This document shows positions 47,501 through 58,900 of a stretch of 64,000 nucleotides of DNA, in pieces. Origin of the DNA: Pachypanchax playfairii (Eukaryota; Chordata; Actinopteri; Cyprinodontiformes; Aplocheilidae); NCBI GenBank assembly GCA_006937955.1, contig SSNP01000108.1, forward strand, positions 171,322 to 235,321. Reading direction: 5' to 3'. The position numbers and the translations under genes are program-made. The notes below the pieces were generated by a model. That model did no database searches, was not told the DNA's origin, and saw only the letters and a program-made list of their open reading frames with translations. Position 1 is the stretch's first letter, and each line of letters begins with the position of its first letter.

Positions 47501-50500
47501 TTTCAGAGGATTTTCACAGTTCTAACATGTTTAATAATGGTGTTTTATTTTTGTTTGAATCAGGTGCTGACATTGCTAATGTCTGCAACGAGGCAGCTTT
47601 GATTGCAGCGAGACATCTGAGTCCTTCGGTCAACGGCAAACACTTTGAACAGGCGATTGATCGGGTCATTGGAGGTTAGTGTGTGGTGATATTCAAGGCC
47701 AGGATGCGGCTTCTTGTACTTTTATTTTGTATATCTTGTCTTATCTTGTATATTTTATTTTGTTTATTATGTTTTTTATGATAAATGATTTGTGTGTTCA
47801 GGTCTGGAGAAGAAGACTCAAGTCCTGCAGCCCACTGAGAAGAAGACGGTAGCGTATCACGAGGCTGGTCATGCTGTTGTTGGCTGGTTCCTGCAGCATG
47901 CGGACCCTCTGCTTAAGGTACAAAAACCAAAAGCACCACGTCATCAGCACTCAGTATTTGGTGTGGTGTAATGCAGCATGTTGTATAAATATATCATTAC
48001 TGAGAACATGTTGTTGGTAATAAAACCTTCTCAACCGACTTTAGATTTTATTTCAATGAAGATTATATAAACCCAAGACGTCCAACTGTATTTTACCTGT
48101 AAAATAGTTCCTGCGTTTCAGGCTTGTAACACATTCCAAAAGATGTTGTTTATGTGTATTTTTAAGGCGGCTGCACAGCAGCACAGTTGGTAGTAGTGTT
48201 GCTTTGCAGCAAGAAGGTTGTAGGTTTGAAACCAGGTTTCAGATTAGCCCTAGGTGAGTGTGCGAATGGTTGTTTCCATGTGGCTCTGCGATGGACTGAC
48301 AACCTGTCCAGGTGTGACCCCGCCTTCTCGCCCAATGACTGCAGGAGACACCAGCTCCTCATGACAAGCTGGGGAAAAAATGACAGACTGATTTTTTTTA
48401 AAGGAATCTAAAGAAACTTTAGTGTGTAAAGGACAATGAGTCAAGTCTATTTATATGCATGAGATCCACAAGGCACTTTGCATTGACCATTTACAGCAGA
48501 AAGTGGGCGTGTTGAGGGCGGGATGTGATCCAGAAACACCTGAGCACATTTCTAGGTAAAGTGTGATTTATAAAGCGGAGGTTGCGTGCAGCTGTGCGTA
48601 CGCCATGTTTTATAGGCCTTATTTGGCGTAAGTAGATTTTTTTTTTGCTGAGCTTAAGTACGATTTTAGTAAGGATTCTACTCAAAGTTTTATAAATGAG
48701 ACCCCAGAAGAGGAGAAAGAGCATCTGGACTGTCAGGGAGTTCAGAAAGCCAGATTCCAGTGGTACAGGCTTGGATCAGCGTCCTTCTGTAATGAACGCA
48801 TGAATACAGAAAAGTCCAGCAAAGGTTCCAGAGCAGCATCTGCTGTCTTCACATAGAACACATTTTCTCTAGAGATATCTGGGATTTTGCAACATTATTC
48901 ACATTTTCAAGGTTGAGAAGAAGATGTGGACGGGTTCTGGACTGGCTGTCAACGAGGAACCGGCGGGTTCTAGAAGAGATGAGGAAGAAAACGAGGCAGA
49001 TTCTAGAAGGATGGGTTCTTGACTCTTCTGCTGTTTTGACCCGTTCCTTATGGACAATGTTGCAGAATTTAGGAACTGATATGACCAGGAAATGTCAGAA
49101 CTTTTGGACTCCTGAAGACGTGTTTGAAGGAAGAATGGGACTAAATAGAACCTGAAACTCTTCTTCACTTAGTTTTCTAACTGTTGTAGGAACATAAACA
49201 AGCTGTTTTTGGACTGTGGTCTTACCTGAGATGAAGGATCTGATGCATATGAACAAATTGAGGCTGATATAATATTTAGTCTTCGTGCTGTCTGACAGAT
49301 GAACTTCATACCTCCCAGTTGGTGAAACTGTGTAAAAGCTTGTTTTGTGTGCAGGTGTCGATCATCCCGAGGGGGAAGGGTCTGGGTTATGCTCAGTACC
49401 TGCCCAGAGAGCAGTACCTTTACACCAAAGAGCAGCTCTTTGACAGAATGTGCATGATGCTGGGAGGTCGCGTGGCGGAGCAGGTCTTCTTCAGTCGCAT
49501 CACCACCGGAGCTCAAGATGACTTGAAGAAGGTCACACAGTCTGCCTACGCTCAGGTGTGCACACCTATGCTGAGTTAGTTTTATTCATACAGCTGCAGG
49601 AGACATAAGGTTGTGTGTTGACACCCGATTCTGGTTCTTGGCATTCAGGTGGTTCAGTTTGGGATGAGTGAGAAAGTGGGCCAGGTTTCGTTTGACCTCC
49701 CTCGGCAGGGTGAGATGGTCCTGGAGAAGCCCTACAGTGAAGCAACAGCTGAGCTCATCGATAAGGAGGTCAGAGAGCTGGTGGATCGAGCCTATGAACA
49801 TACCCTGCAGCTCATCAAAGACAAGATGGCGCTAGTGGAGATGGTGAGATGTTGTTATTCATCCTGTTCTTCTTTTATATCTACATTCTTATTAAAAGAA
49901 TATTAAAGAAACAGGATTTATATTTTACAGGAAGAAAACTGACTTACTAACAAATAATAATTATTGGTTCCTTTAAAAAAAGTCCACAGCACATCAAATA
50001 GCTCGGTATCATTATTAACAAAATCAAAAAAAAAAATCCAGATTTATCAGAAGAGGGACACTATCAGATTGGAACTGCTGATCCCGAATGAATGAATGAA
50101 TGAATGAATTTATTGTCATTATACAAGTACGGAGCACAAGTACAACAAAAATTACTTTGGAGACATATTTTCACTCTCACTCTCCCGAGGCAGCCACTGG
50201 GGGCGCCAGGGATTCCCTAAGTGTGGTACGCGCACCCCTGGAGGTGCATGAGCTGCCACTAGGGGGTGCGCGAGGTGAAAAATGTAATGGCGGACAAATG
50301 TAACGATAATAATTACAAAATACAGTATTGTTTCCCCACACAATAAAGACGTGTAAAAAAATATTTCCTCTGTAAAATTCTAAACAATGACAATTAAAAT
50401 TACTATTCAAAATGCACTTGATTTAGAAATGAAGTGTAGAAGAGGTTCTTCTTCTTCTTCTACTACACAATTTAAGTGCGCACCTAGCTTGTGGCCTCTA

Positions 50501-51934
50501 CTTCATTCATTATTGCAAATATGCTCAAATGGCCTAAATCGGGGAAACTGTCAGTAGAGAAATTGAAAGACAAAGGTACTGATAAAGGAGCGGAACCAAG
50601 AGAGAGTGAAGAATCAAAGGCAACAGAGGATAGAACAGCGACTGATACGGGAGAAGAAAATGAACAGGAGTTAAAAAAATGATGAGCTGGAGGAGACGGC
50701 AGAGGGAAAGAGTGTTTCAGATTAATTCAACAGCAGGAGTGCATTGTTGTGATCATTAGATCATCATTAGATGGTTTTTGTTCATTTGAGTAAACATGCC
50801 GTCTTTAATATAGCCTAAATAAAATTCAACGTCCTTTCAACAGTAACAAAAATGCTTGTTGCATTTTTTTTTTTTTTTGAAAGTGCGGGGGGGTGGGGGT
50901 GCGTCAACACGGCCGGGACATAAAAGGGGGTGCGTGACAAAATAAGTTTGGGAACAGCTCGGATATAAGATACACATACATACATATAGACGTATAAACT
51001 TATATATAGGAACCAGAAACAGAAAGAAGCCACACAAGTAGAGAGGAGAAAAAAAAATCCCTCTCACGCAGCGCCCTCTTGTGGCGCTCTTTGAGATGGT
51101 GAAAAAAACTTCTCAGCAGGGAACAGAAATAACAGAGTGAGGACATTAAGGGGCGTGAATGCAGTGTGTGATGTGGATATGTGTGAGAGAGGAATGTAAA
51201 CACGGTTGCTGAGCAACGTTCTCAGATGTTTTTTGTCAGGAAATCACTGTCCTTGAGAGTCTGTACGCCACAGCTGGGCATCTGGAATAGGGGGATTCAT
51301 TATCACCATCTATACAAGCAGTTTAATCAGTTTCCTGCTCTGTGTGCAAAAATGTTCCCCTGATTTGGACGTAAATACAATAAATAAAAGCCGACAGTCT
51401 GCAGTTAGAACACATAATGTTTGTTTAATTTCAAATCCATTGTGGTGATGTAGGGTGTGGTCTGCAAACAGAAGAAAAATAAAGACAGTAATAAAACAGC
51501 TGTGTGAAGTAACTAATAAATTAACAGAAATACTTAACAACATGTTTAATTACCACCGCAGCAACAAAACTGTTAAACATGCAGCATCTCTCATAGCAGC
51601 AGTAGCTGTTTGTCACACACTGTCACAGAAACATGCTTGACTTCAAGGATCCTATTAGTTTAAGTTTTTATTAAACACCTGATGTTTTACTTCATCTCAT
51701 CTTTAGGTGGGGAAGCGTCTGCTTGAGAAGGAGGTTCTGGATAAGGCGGACATGGTGGAGCTTCTGGGCCCACGGCCGTTCCAGGAGAAGTCCACGTATG
51801 AAGAGTTTGTTGAGGGAACAGGGAGCTTCGAGGAAGACACAAGCCTTCCTCAGGGTCTCAAAGACTGGAACCAGGAGAGGGGAGAGGAGTCTGAGGAAGC
51901 CAGTTCAACATGGGACAAGCAGCAGGCGATGTAG
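38549..51934 (+). CDS. afg3l1: AFG3-like AAA metalloprotease 1 (mitochondrial m-AAA protease subunit), complete
   Basis: Sixteen exons join in frame to 769 codons: 38549-38686, 39478-39571, 40692-40777, 42137-42286, 42854-42925, 43762-43886, 43976-44243, 44328-44465, 44544-44697, 45545-45652, 46491-46616, 47564-47674, 47802-47917, 49355-49555, 49649-49843 and 51707-51934. The basic N-terminus suits a mitochondrial presequence. Then: Gly-rich linker (79-100), TM1 (about 118-135), intermembrane-space domain, TM2 (223-241), Walker A GPPGTGKT (317-324), Walker B ending FIDE (374-377), second region of homology with arginine fingers R434 and R437, and zinc site HEAGH (543-547) with the third ligand in GAQDD (614-618). 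All catalytic residues are present. Such subunits assemble as hexamers in the inner membrane, alone or with paraplegin, to degrade and process matrix-side proteins. I prefer afg3l1 to afg3l2 because of the C-terminal sequence and the glg1 neighbourhood. A possible ATTAAA signal is at 52337-52342. Confidence 0.94.
39596..40186 (-). mobile_element. TTAA-flanked MITE, family 1, copy 3 (inverted)
   Basis: 591 bp, reverse orientation relative to copies 1, 2, 4 and 5, between TTAA at 39592-39595 and 40187-40190. It lies in afg3l1 intron 2, starting 24 bases after the donor site. Confidence 0.9.
44726..45461. mobile_element. hAT-type MITE in afg3l1 intron 9
   Basis: 736 bp with ends TAGGGCCCAACCGATAT and ATATCGGTCGGGCCCTA. 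Flanks are ATTTTTAT (44718-44725) and ATTTTTAG (45462-45469). It sits within the intron between the Walker B exon and the next exon. Many GCCGATAT motifs are clustered near both ends. Confidence 0.85.
46829..47425. mobile_element. TTAA-flanked non-autonomous element, family 4
   Basis: 597 bp between TTAA at 46825-46828 and 47426-47429. The inverted ends are weakly similar (AGCTGCTATAC against AGCAGATATCC). It is in afg3l1 intron 11. The internal sequence with CCAATCA boxes is typical of fish MITEs, but the assignment is weaker than for families 1-3. Confidence 0.5.
48167..48395 (+). mobile_element. tRNA-derived SINE in afg3l1 intron 13
   Basis: The head GGCGGCTGCACAGCAGCACA continues to an A-box-like CAGTTGGTAGTAG and a B-box-like GGTTTGAAACC (48223-48233). 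The tail contains GCGATGGACTGACAACCTGT and CCAGGTGTGACCCCGCC, the conserved 3' module also seen at 10655. It is not a true tRNA gene. Confidence 0.8.
50090..50970. mobile_element. Decayed hAT-like element in afg3l1 intron 15
   Basis: Inverted-type ends GGGGGTGCGCGAGGTGAAAA (left) and GGGGGTGCGTGACAAAATAA (right, same strand) border a 63-codon frame starting MASTSFIIANMLKWPKSGKL and a long T run. The general look is of a deleted hAT-type transposon. The left part opens with a GAAT repeat. Boundaries are uncertain. Confidence 0.4.
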
Positions 51935-53341
51935 TTCCTGGAACACTTGGACAGGATTACCGAAGTGCTTCTATCTGGTTTTTATTTGGGCAGAGACGAA
52001 CTCCAAACTGAGACTGCAGCTACCAGCAGATTGGTAATTTATCTGATGTTTGGATTAACTGTGTTCTGAAGATGGAGTTCTCCCTGAGAACGAGGAGAAG
52101 GGATTTGTTCTGCAGCCAGTCAAACTTTAAAGATTTTTTTTTTTTTATCATTATTGACAAGTTTATTTTTCTGTAACACGAAATGTGTGACAGGAGAAAA
52201 ACTTCCCACTGACATGTTGAGAGCTGACGTTGGATTTATTTTATTGACATTTTATGCTGTAAAAATATAATTGTGTACATTTGTGTGAACTGGTCAATCA
52301 CCAGGCTGCTGCAGCCTCAGAATGATCTAGAACAATATTAAATTTAATTAAAAACCTGAATTTTCTGAAGATTTTATGCTGAATGTAAAGAAAAAGCTCC
52401 TGTTTCTGCTTAAACATGCAAACTAAGACTCAGTCAAACACAAAGCAAGTGATATAGAAAACCCAGCGTCATCGCTATGGTAACCGCTTCAAAGTCAGTT
52501 GTTTCTGTTAGCTTCAGTCTGAGTCCGACACCACAAGCTGCTTAATGGCATCTGATTATTAGCAGGTAACACCTCACATGGGTGGGGGGGGGTGGGGTTT
52601 TGGGTTTGGGGGGGTGTTATCTGGCAGTTAGTGTTTAAAATTATTTCCATATAAAGATTCAGTCTTCATGCTCAGCAAATATTTTTGTAGTATTTTTGTA
52701 ATATTGACTTAGTACTACATAGTAAAGCAGAAGAAGCTTTTCTACAGTAAAGTGTGGGGTTTTGCTGTGATTCTCGTGCAGTACCTTTTATAACCTCGTC
52801 CCAGTTCTACTAAGTGTTTTAAATATATTACTTACTCTTTCAGTATTTTCTGTTCTAAATGTACATCAAAGACCCTTCAGCACCATGAGGGAGGATCAAA
52901 CCACCGATCTGGCTGGGCGACAGCCTCTCTACCACCGAGTCTAAAGCCGACCCACTTGTTTCTTTCATGTATGAATTATAAAATTGTCAAGTTTTTTAAA
53001 TTCATCATCAGGCGTGAAAAATACATTCATTTTTTAAACATATGCTTTGAAAAAAGTTTTCTGTCCTTTCAGGTGGACAAAATGTGTTTTGACTGTGAAA
53101 CATGTTTATGATAAACACGTGTAGATTATGACATCATCCTGATAAGAATATATATACTGTATGTGACAGACAGTCTGTGGAGGGACACTAGAGTCTAATG
53201 TGGTGGTTTATGTGCAGATAAACCAAAAACATCCAAACATGCACCAGAAATGGATGTTTGATGACTCCTTAGCCGGAGGACTCTGGTGGTGGGGGTGGGG
53301 GGGTCGAGTCCATCACACCAGCAGACATTGCAGATAATTAA
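51935..53341 (+). other. afg3l1 3' UTR and downstream DNA
   Basis: No further coding sequence. A G-rich tract lies at about 52581-52615. Candidate polyadenylation hexamer ATTAAA at 52337-52342. Confidence 0.5.
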
Positions 53342-53727
53342 AGAGGCCCTTCCATTAAAAACCTCAGAAAAAAAATTTTCTGAGGTTTCGGTTGAATATT
53401 TTAGCTCCACAGATGTTCTTACCTTCATAGTGGGTGTGAAAACAGATCAACAACTTCTCTTTCAGTATTTATCTCTCAAACTACGCAGGTGGTGATAAAA
53501 CCCAAGTTCAAACGGCCTGTATCTGTTTCGTCACAACTCCTTTGTTTGTTAGTATTCATCAGCTCCCGCAGTTGAAACCACGCCTAGCATGCTGCTGGCT
53601 AAAAGCTGTAGCATAAGACATAGCAAACAGGAAGAGAGAACGTCTGATGTTGCCATGCGCAGCGGGGCAGGAAACAGTATACCTTGCTCTCATAGGCTAG
53701 TTTGTTAGCCAATCAGAGTCCAGCAAA
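53342..53727 (+). mobile_element. TTAA-flanked MITE, family 1, copy 4 (right end missing)
   Basis: Starts after TTAA at 53338-53341 with AGAGGCCCTTCCATT and follows the family to GAGTCCAGCAAA, then diverges. The last third, including the right terminus, is lost. Confidence 0.85.
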
Positions 53728-55940
53728 GATGTGATTTTAAAAAAGCTGTAAATGACTGAAGATAAGAATCAGCTTCTCAACGGTCTGCAACCAGAATATA
53801 AGGTGGATTGCTTTCCTTGGGCTGGGAGCATCTTTGGAGGAGGAGTTGAAATATATTGATGTCTTGTTACAACAGGATGGAGCGTGAGATGAACCAACAG
53901 ATTGTGGCTTCATCTGCTGTAACGTGGGCACAACTCAAGATTTATTTATTTCTGTTGCAGTTTATAACTTAATCTCTGTTTATCTTTCCATAGACATGAT
54001 AACTGGTCCATCTGTCTGTGTCTCTGTCCTCTCAGACCCCAGCGGGTCGAGGCAGAAGGTTCTGGTTCTGCTGGAAGTTCTTCCTGTTAAAACAGAGTTG
54101 TTCCTTTTCACCATGACCTCGTGCTGCTCAGGATGGAGGATTGTGTTGAAATGGTAATTCAACACTATCATTTGGCTCCTTTGGACATTTTCTACTAATT
54201 AGCTTTTCATAACTTACTGTATCTGATTAATATTTATAATTGATTGACATATTTTCATAAATCTGACTTTCAAATCTTGAGTGTTGATGTGAATTAATGC
54301 TCTATAAACTAAACTGATGTATAAACATACAAATTGGACAAATGTGCTTTTATGAAAAAGTTTATTCTCAGATATAAAGTTCAATGTGGCTCTTTATTTT
54401 CAGCATAAAATTGCTCAATATTTGATAATGTTGCAAATCACAAAAGTATGTTAGAAACAAATAAAAAAACTATAAAAAACTTAAGAGGTGAAATAATTTG
54501 GTGTTTTCACTATTTGTTTTGAAATTGATTGAACAGAAAAGACCCACAGCAGATATCAGTACCATGTGTTACATGTAAAGTACACAACTATATACTATCA
54601 TGTCTCCTGATGACACAGAATTGAAACTCTTTTCAACTGTATTTAAGACATCAAGCATACAGACGACACATAATTTATTACAGCTCAACTGAAAAAAAAC
54701 TGAGATTTCTCTTAAAGTAAAATAACAAGCTCCAACAATGAACCCAAATAATAATATTTTATTCAAAATTTAAATCTGTGATTGTAAATTTTATTTTATA
54801 ACCTTTGAAGTATTTCCAGTTCATGCTTTTATTCCATATACTGTAATGCTCCTTCATCTCTCTCAGACTGCAGGTCTGCTCCTGGTTCCTCGAGGTTCTA
54901 AAAGTAGAACGGGAGGCAGAGCTTTCAGTTATCAGGCTCCTCTCCTGTGGAACCAAGACCGGCCCTGACCTGAGCTGCATGGTGCCCTAGGCGAAAAAGG
55001 ATTTTGGCGCCCCCTACTGCCCAGAACAGAAACAATGTAACTCAATAACTGGATTACATTGCAAAAAATATTTATTTATACTAAAATGAACAGTAGAGAT
55101 GATAGATAGATATAGATAGATATTTATTTATTACTTATTTTGCTCTTTATATGAGATGAATGGTGTGTCCAACAGTTTGTCCAAAAAAAAAAAAGGAGAT
55201 TTTGGTGCCCCCTCCAGCAGAGGGCGCCCTAGACAATGGCCTAATTCGCCTATGCCCAGAACCGGCCCTGTATGGAACTAACTTCTACTTTGAATCTGTG
55301 AGATAGAGACACTATCTATATTTAAGACAAGACTTCAAACTCTCCATTTTCAACAATCCTATAGTTAGCTTAGGTTTTCCTGATCCATCCCTTTAGTTAC
55401 GCTGCTATAGGCTTACTTTGCTGTCTTTACTCTCTGTGTTATATTTACTATTACTGCTGCCACTAACGTTGACTGTTTTTTATTGATGTTAAAAGTTTCT
55501 ATAAAACATTTTGGTGAATAAGAACATAAAAATCAACAACCATTTTTAGATAAAAAGCTACATATGCTATATTCTTGTTATTGTGTCAACACTTCTCTTT
55601 ACATACAGTGTTCATGATAAGAAGCTTCAACTTTATTCCCACAAACTCAGTCTGTTTAGGGAGAGTTGGCTGTTCCATGCTTCAGTCTCAAGATTGTTTG
55701 ATACATTCAGAAAAATATTTTAGCCTCAAATATGAGTAAAAAATAAAGTGTTAAATAGTCTCTTATCCATGCAGCAATAAAAACCAACAGTCTGTTTGGA
55801 AATTCTGACATGAACCAGAGCTCCTCTTACTGTATCGCTCAGGTCAAAACGAAACAAACAAACATTCCTTTGGTCATCTCTCCAATGTTTCCCTTCACAC
55901 CATCTTTATCTTTATCCTCTCTGTTCCTCCAGTTTTTGGT
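53728..55940. other. Intergenic between afg3l1 and cacna2d4
   Basis: The two genes converge on this stretch, so both 3' UTRs may reach into it. Near 54956-55269 there are two direct ACCGGCCCTG motifs and paired GGCGCCCCCT/AGGGCGCCCT segments, possibly a broken MITE. A minus-strand AATAAA (plus TTTATT) is at 55632-55637, about 300 bases after the cacna2d4 stop. No gene is supported. Confidence 0.45.
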
Positions 55941-58900
55941 TTACGTCCAGAGGAGTGAGACTAATGAGACAAGCAGAGAAGCAGAGACCAGAGACAAAGA
56001 CAAGGAGATGGACGATGCTCCGCCACAGTCCTTAGCATCCTCCTGGTGGACAAAACAGTCAACAGTGCTTTGGTTATTAGTTACTAACATGTTTTGTCTT
56101 TTAGACTCTTGTGTATCAGTGTAGATGAGTCTGATGACCTCACACTGACCTTTGGGTGGTAGGAGTGACACGACTCTGGACGCCGCCGCGCCTTCTGAGA
56201 CTTCATTCTGTTGCACTTCACAGTAGCGTTATGTTCACACGTATTAAAGAAGACAAACTAGAAATAACTGAGTCAACTGATTTTTATTCCCATCAGAAAA
56301 ACCTGGTGTTCTCTAGTAGAACCTGGATTTTATGGAACATGAATTCTATATGGACTGTAGAGCAGCTAATGAACATGTTCTCCCTGCAGTTACAGTCTGT
56401 CTCCAGTAGAGGGCAGTCTCATTCCCAAGTGAAGGATATATTTGATTTCTTTGGGTTGTAGCAAGATGGGTCCAAACTGACGAGAGCAGTCACAGTCGGC
56501 TTGAGTCACAACCATAACCAAGTTACTGTCAGGAATCTGCTGGACTACAAACATCCTGAAACACAAACAAATATGCATCATTCAGTCAAAGCAGCTGCAG
56601 CCTTCGCTCTCAGTCTTTCATCACCTTGACATTACTCTTGCCATGTAAAGAACTTGGACACAATATTGTTTCTGCTACAACAAGACCTGAAACTATCCAG
56701 CTCTGTTCCACTAAAGGACTGTAAACTTACTGAAGGGACATTAGAAAAGACGATGAGGTTCCAGCAGTTAGGTTATATTTTATGTTCTAATTTTAGCAAC
56801 CAGAGTCAGTATCAGATAAAAACCCTTGTAAGCTGATGTTTGGTTCCTGGTTCTGATAATCAGATGCAGTATTTTTCAACAGGCAGCTGCTTGGGGCTTC
56901 TAAGCTACAAGATGGTGAACAAAAACATTATTTTTATAAACTATAATTTATCGGTTATCAAAACAAATGACAACAACTGAACAATGATGGGGAGTTGTTA
57001 AACCATCAATTATTTATTAAAGTTGCAACAAACACTCGTTAAATCAGTACAAAATAACTTTTACAACTTTAAGCTACTGTTATGAAACTTGTCTAAGCGA
57101 ATACTCACTGAAAAACATGTTCAGCTTCATATCAGACACTCTGTGCACCACAGATGGTTTTACAATAGACTAAATAACTTCAGTAATGTGTGGCAGCTGG
57201 AAGTGGTGTTCTGATCATTTATGCTGCCCTGATGAAAAAAGCCGCCATAGTACGAATTGACAACTTATTTCATAACGAGATGTTATTAGAAGTTTATACA
57301 GTATTCTTGTTTATAGTGAGTGTGTCCTGTTAGTTATTTAAATATATAGTATTTTTATGATCCTTCTCTGATATTTTTTATATAAAAGCCCTCTGGGTCC
57401 TTATCGGCCATTGTTGGGTCCTTCTCCCCTCGGTGTGTCCAAACATTTGCCTGTCGCTCTGACAATGCAAAGAAAGTAAAATAACATCATATTTAGTGTT
57501 TCTGTCCTGGGAGAATTTATTTGATAGGTAAAATGTATTTATGGAAAAATATAGAAACAAAAAATAAATGATAAATCTGTTTATTGAAGTCAAGACTGTA
57601 GAACGGCACATGTGCAGAAGGAATCAGTAGCACATCTCACCAGGCAGCATATTTCTACAGAACACCGGTTCAGAAAAGTTATTTAGTACTGCTTCAAAGA
57701 GGCCCTTCTATTGATAACGTTTTTTTTCTGAGGTTTCTGTTGAATATTTTAGCTCCACAGGTGTTCTTACCTTCATAGTTGGTGTGAAAACAAGTCAACA
57801 ACTTCTCTTTCAGTTTTTATCTCTCAAACTACGCAGGTGGTGATAAAACCGAGTTCTCCCGAGTTCGAACGGCCTGTATCTGTTACGTTACAACTCCTTT
57901 GCTTGTTAGTATTCATCAGCTCCCGCAGCTGAAACCACTCCTAGCATGCTGCGGGCTAAAAGCTGTTAGCATAAACATGTATCAAACCGGAAGAGACTTG
58001 GTATGCTGTTGCCATGCGCAGCGAGGAAAGAAACAGAAAGCCGTGCTGTCATAGGCTAGTTTGTTAGCCAATCTGAGTCCATCAAATTCGCATAAAGAAT
58101 ATTAATGAGTTGCAGCCTGAAGCCGGACGAATCTTCATGCAGACAGATTGAAAGGTCTGTTAATATGTGTTTCCTGTTTTTAAGATATAAAATGTTTCAT
58201 ATTACTGGTTAATATTTAAGAAATAACCACAAAGTCATGACATTTGTGTGAAATGGCCTCTTTAAAGAAGGACCAAGGGAATTTTTGCTTAGGACACTAA
58301 CCCAAACAGAACCTGGAATCACCTCTGCTGATAACAGAACCTTTTTGTAAAAGTGGAGTGTGTGTGTATCATACTTCTGACAGCGTCCACACTTGATGAG
58401 GCTGTTGGCTTCTTTGATTGATGGGTCATACATGAAGCTGGGGTACGTGGTGTCGCAGGGCTGCAACGCCTCCACCTTCTTCTGCTTATGAGCTACAAAA
58501 CACACACACACACGTTTGTTTTGTTATCCTTATGGGGACCGTCCATTGACTTCCATTGATTTTAGTAACTAGATTTATACCTAACCCAAACCCTTTTCCT
58601 AACCTTAACCATTACTGATCTATAACTAACCCTAAGACTAACTAAAACTCTATTCACACCATACCTATAAACCTAACCCCTAACCCTAAAAAGGGGAGTC
58701 CCCCTCATGGGGACCAGGCTTCGGTCCCCACAAAAACCCTCGGACCCCAGAAAGATAGTAAAAGTCTAGAAACTGGTCCTCAGGAGGTCAGAAAAACAAG
58801 AACACGCACGCACGCACACACACACACACACACACACCATATTTAGACATGCTCCTCTACATAAACACAGTCATGTTGTACTCACACATGTGATAGCCGG

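Noticed and set aside
48167..48395. Possible tRNA gene
   Set aside because: A and B boxes are present but the cloverleaf is not, and a SINE tail follows. It is a tRNA-derived SINE.
38549..51934. Calling the AAA protease afg3l2 or spg7
   Set aside because: SPG7 diverges much more. AFG3L2 is close, but the C-terminal region and the nearby glg1 favour afg3l1. Phylogeny was not run, so some doubt remains.
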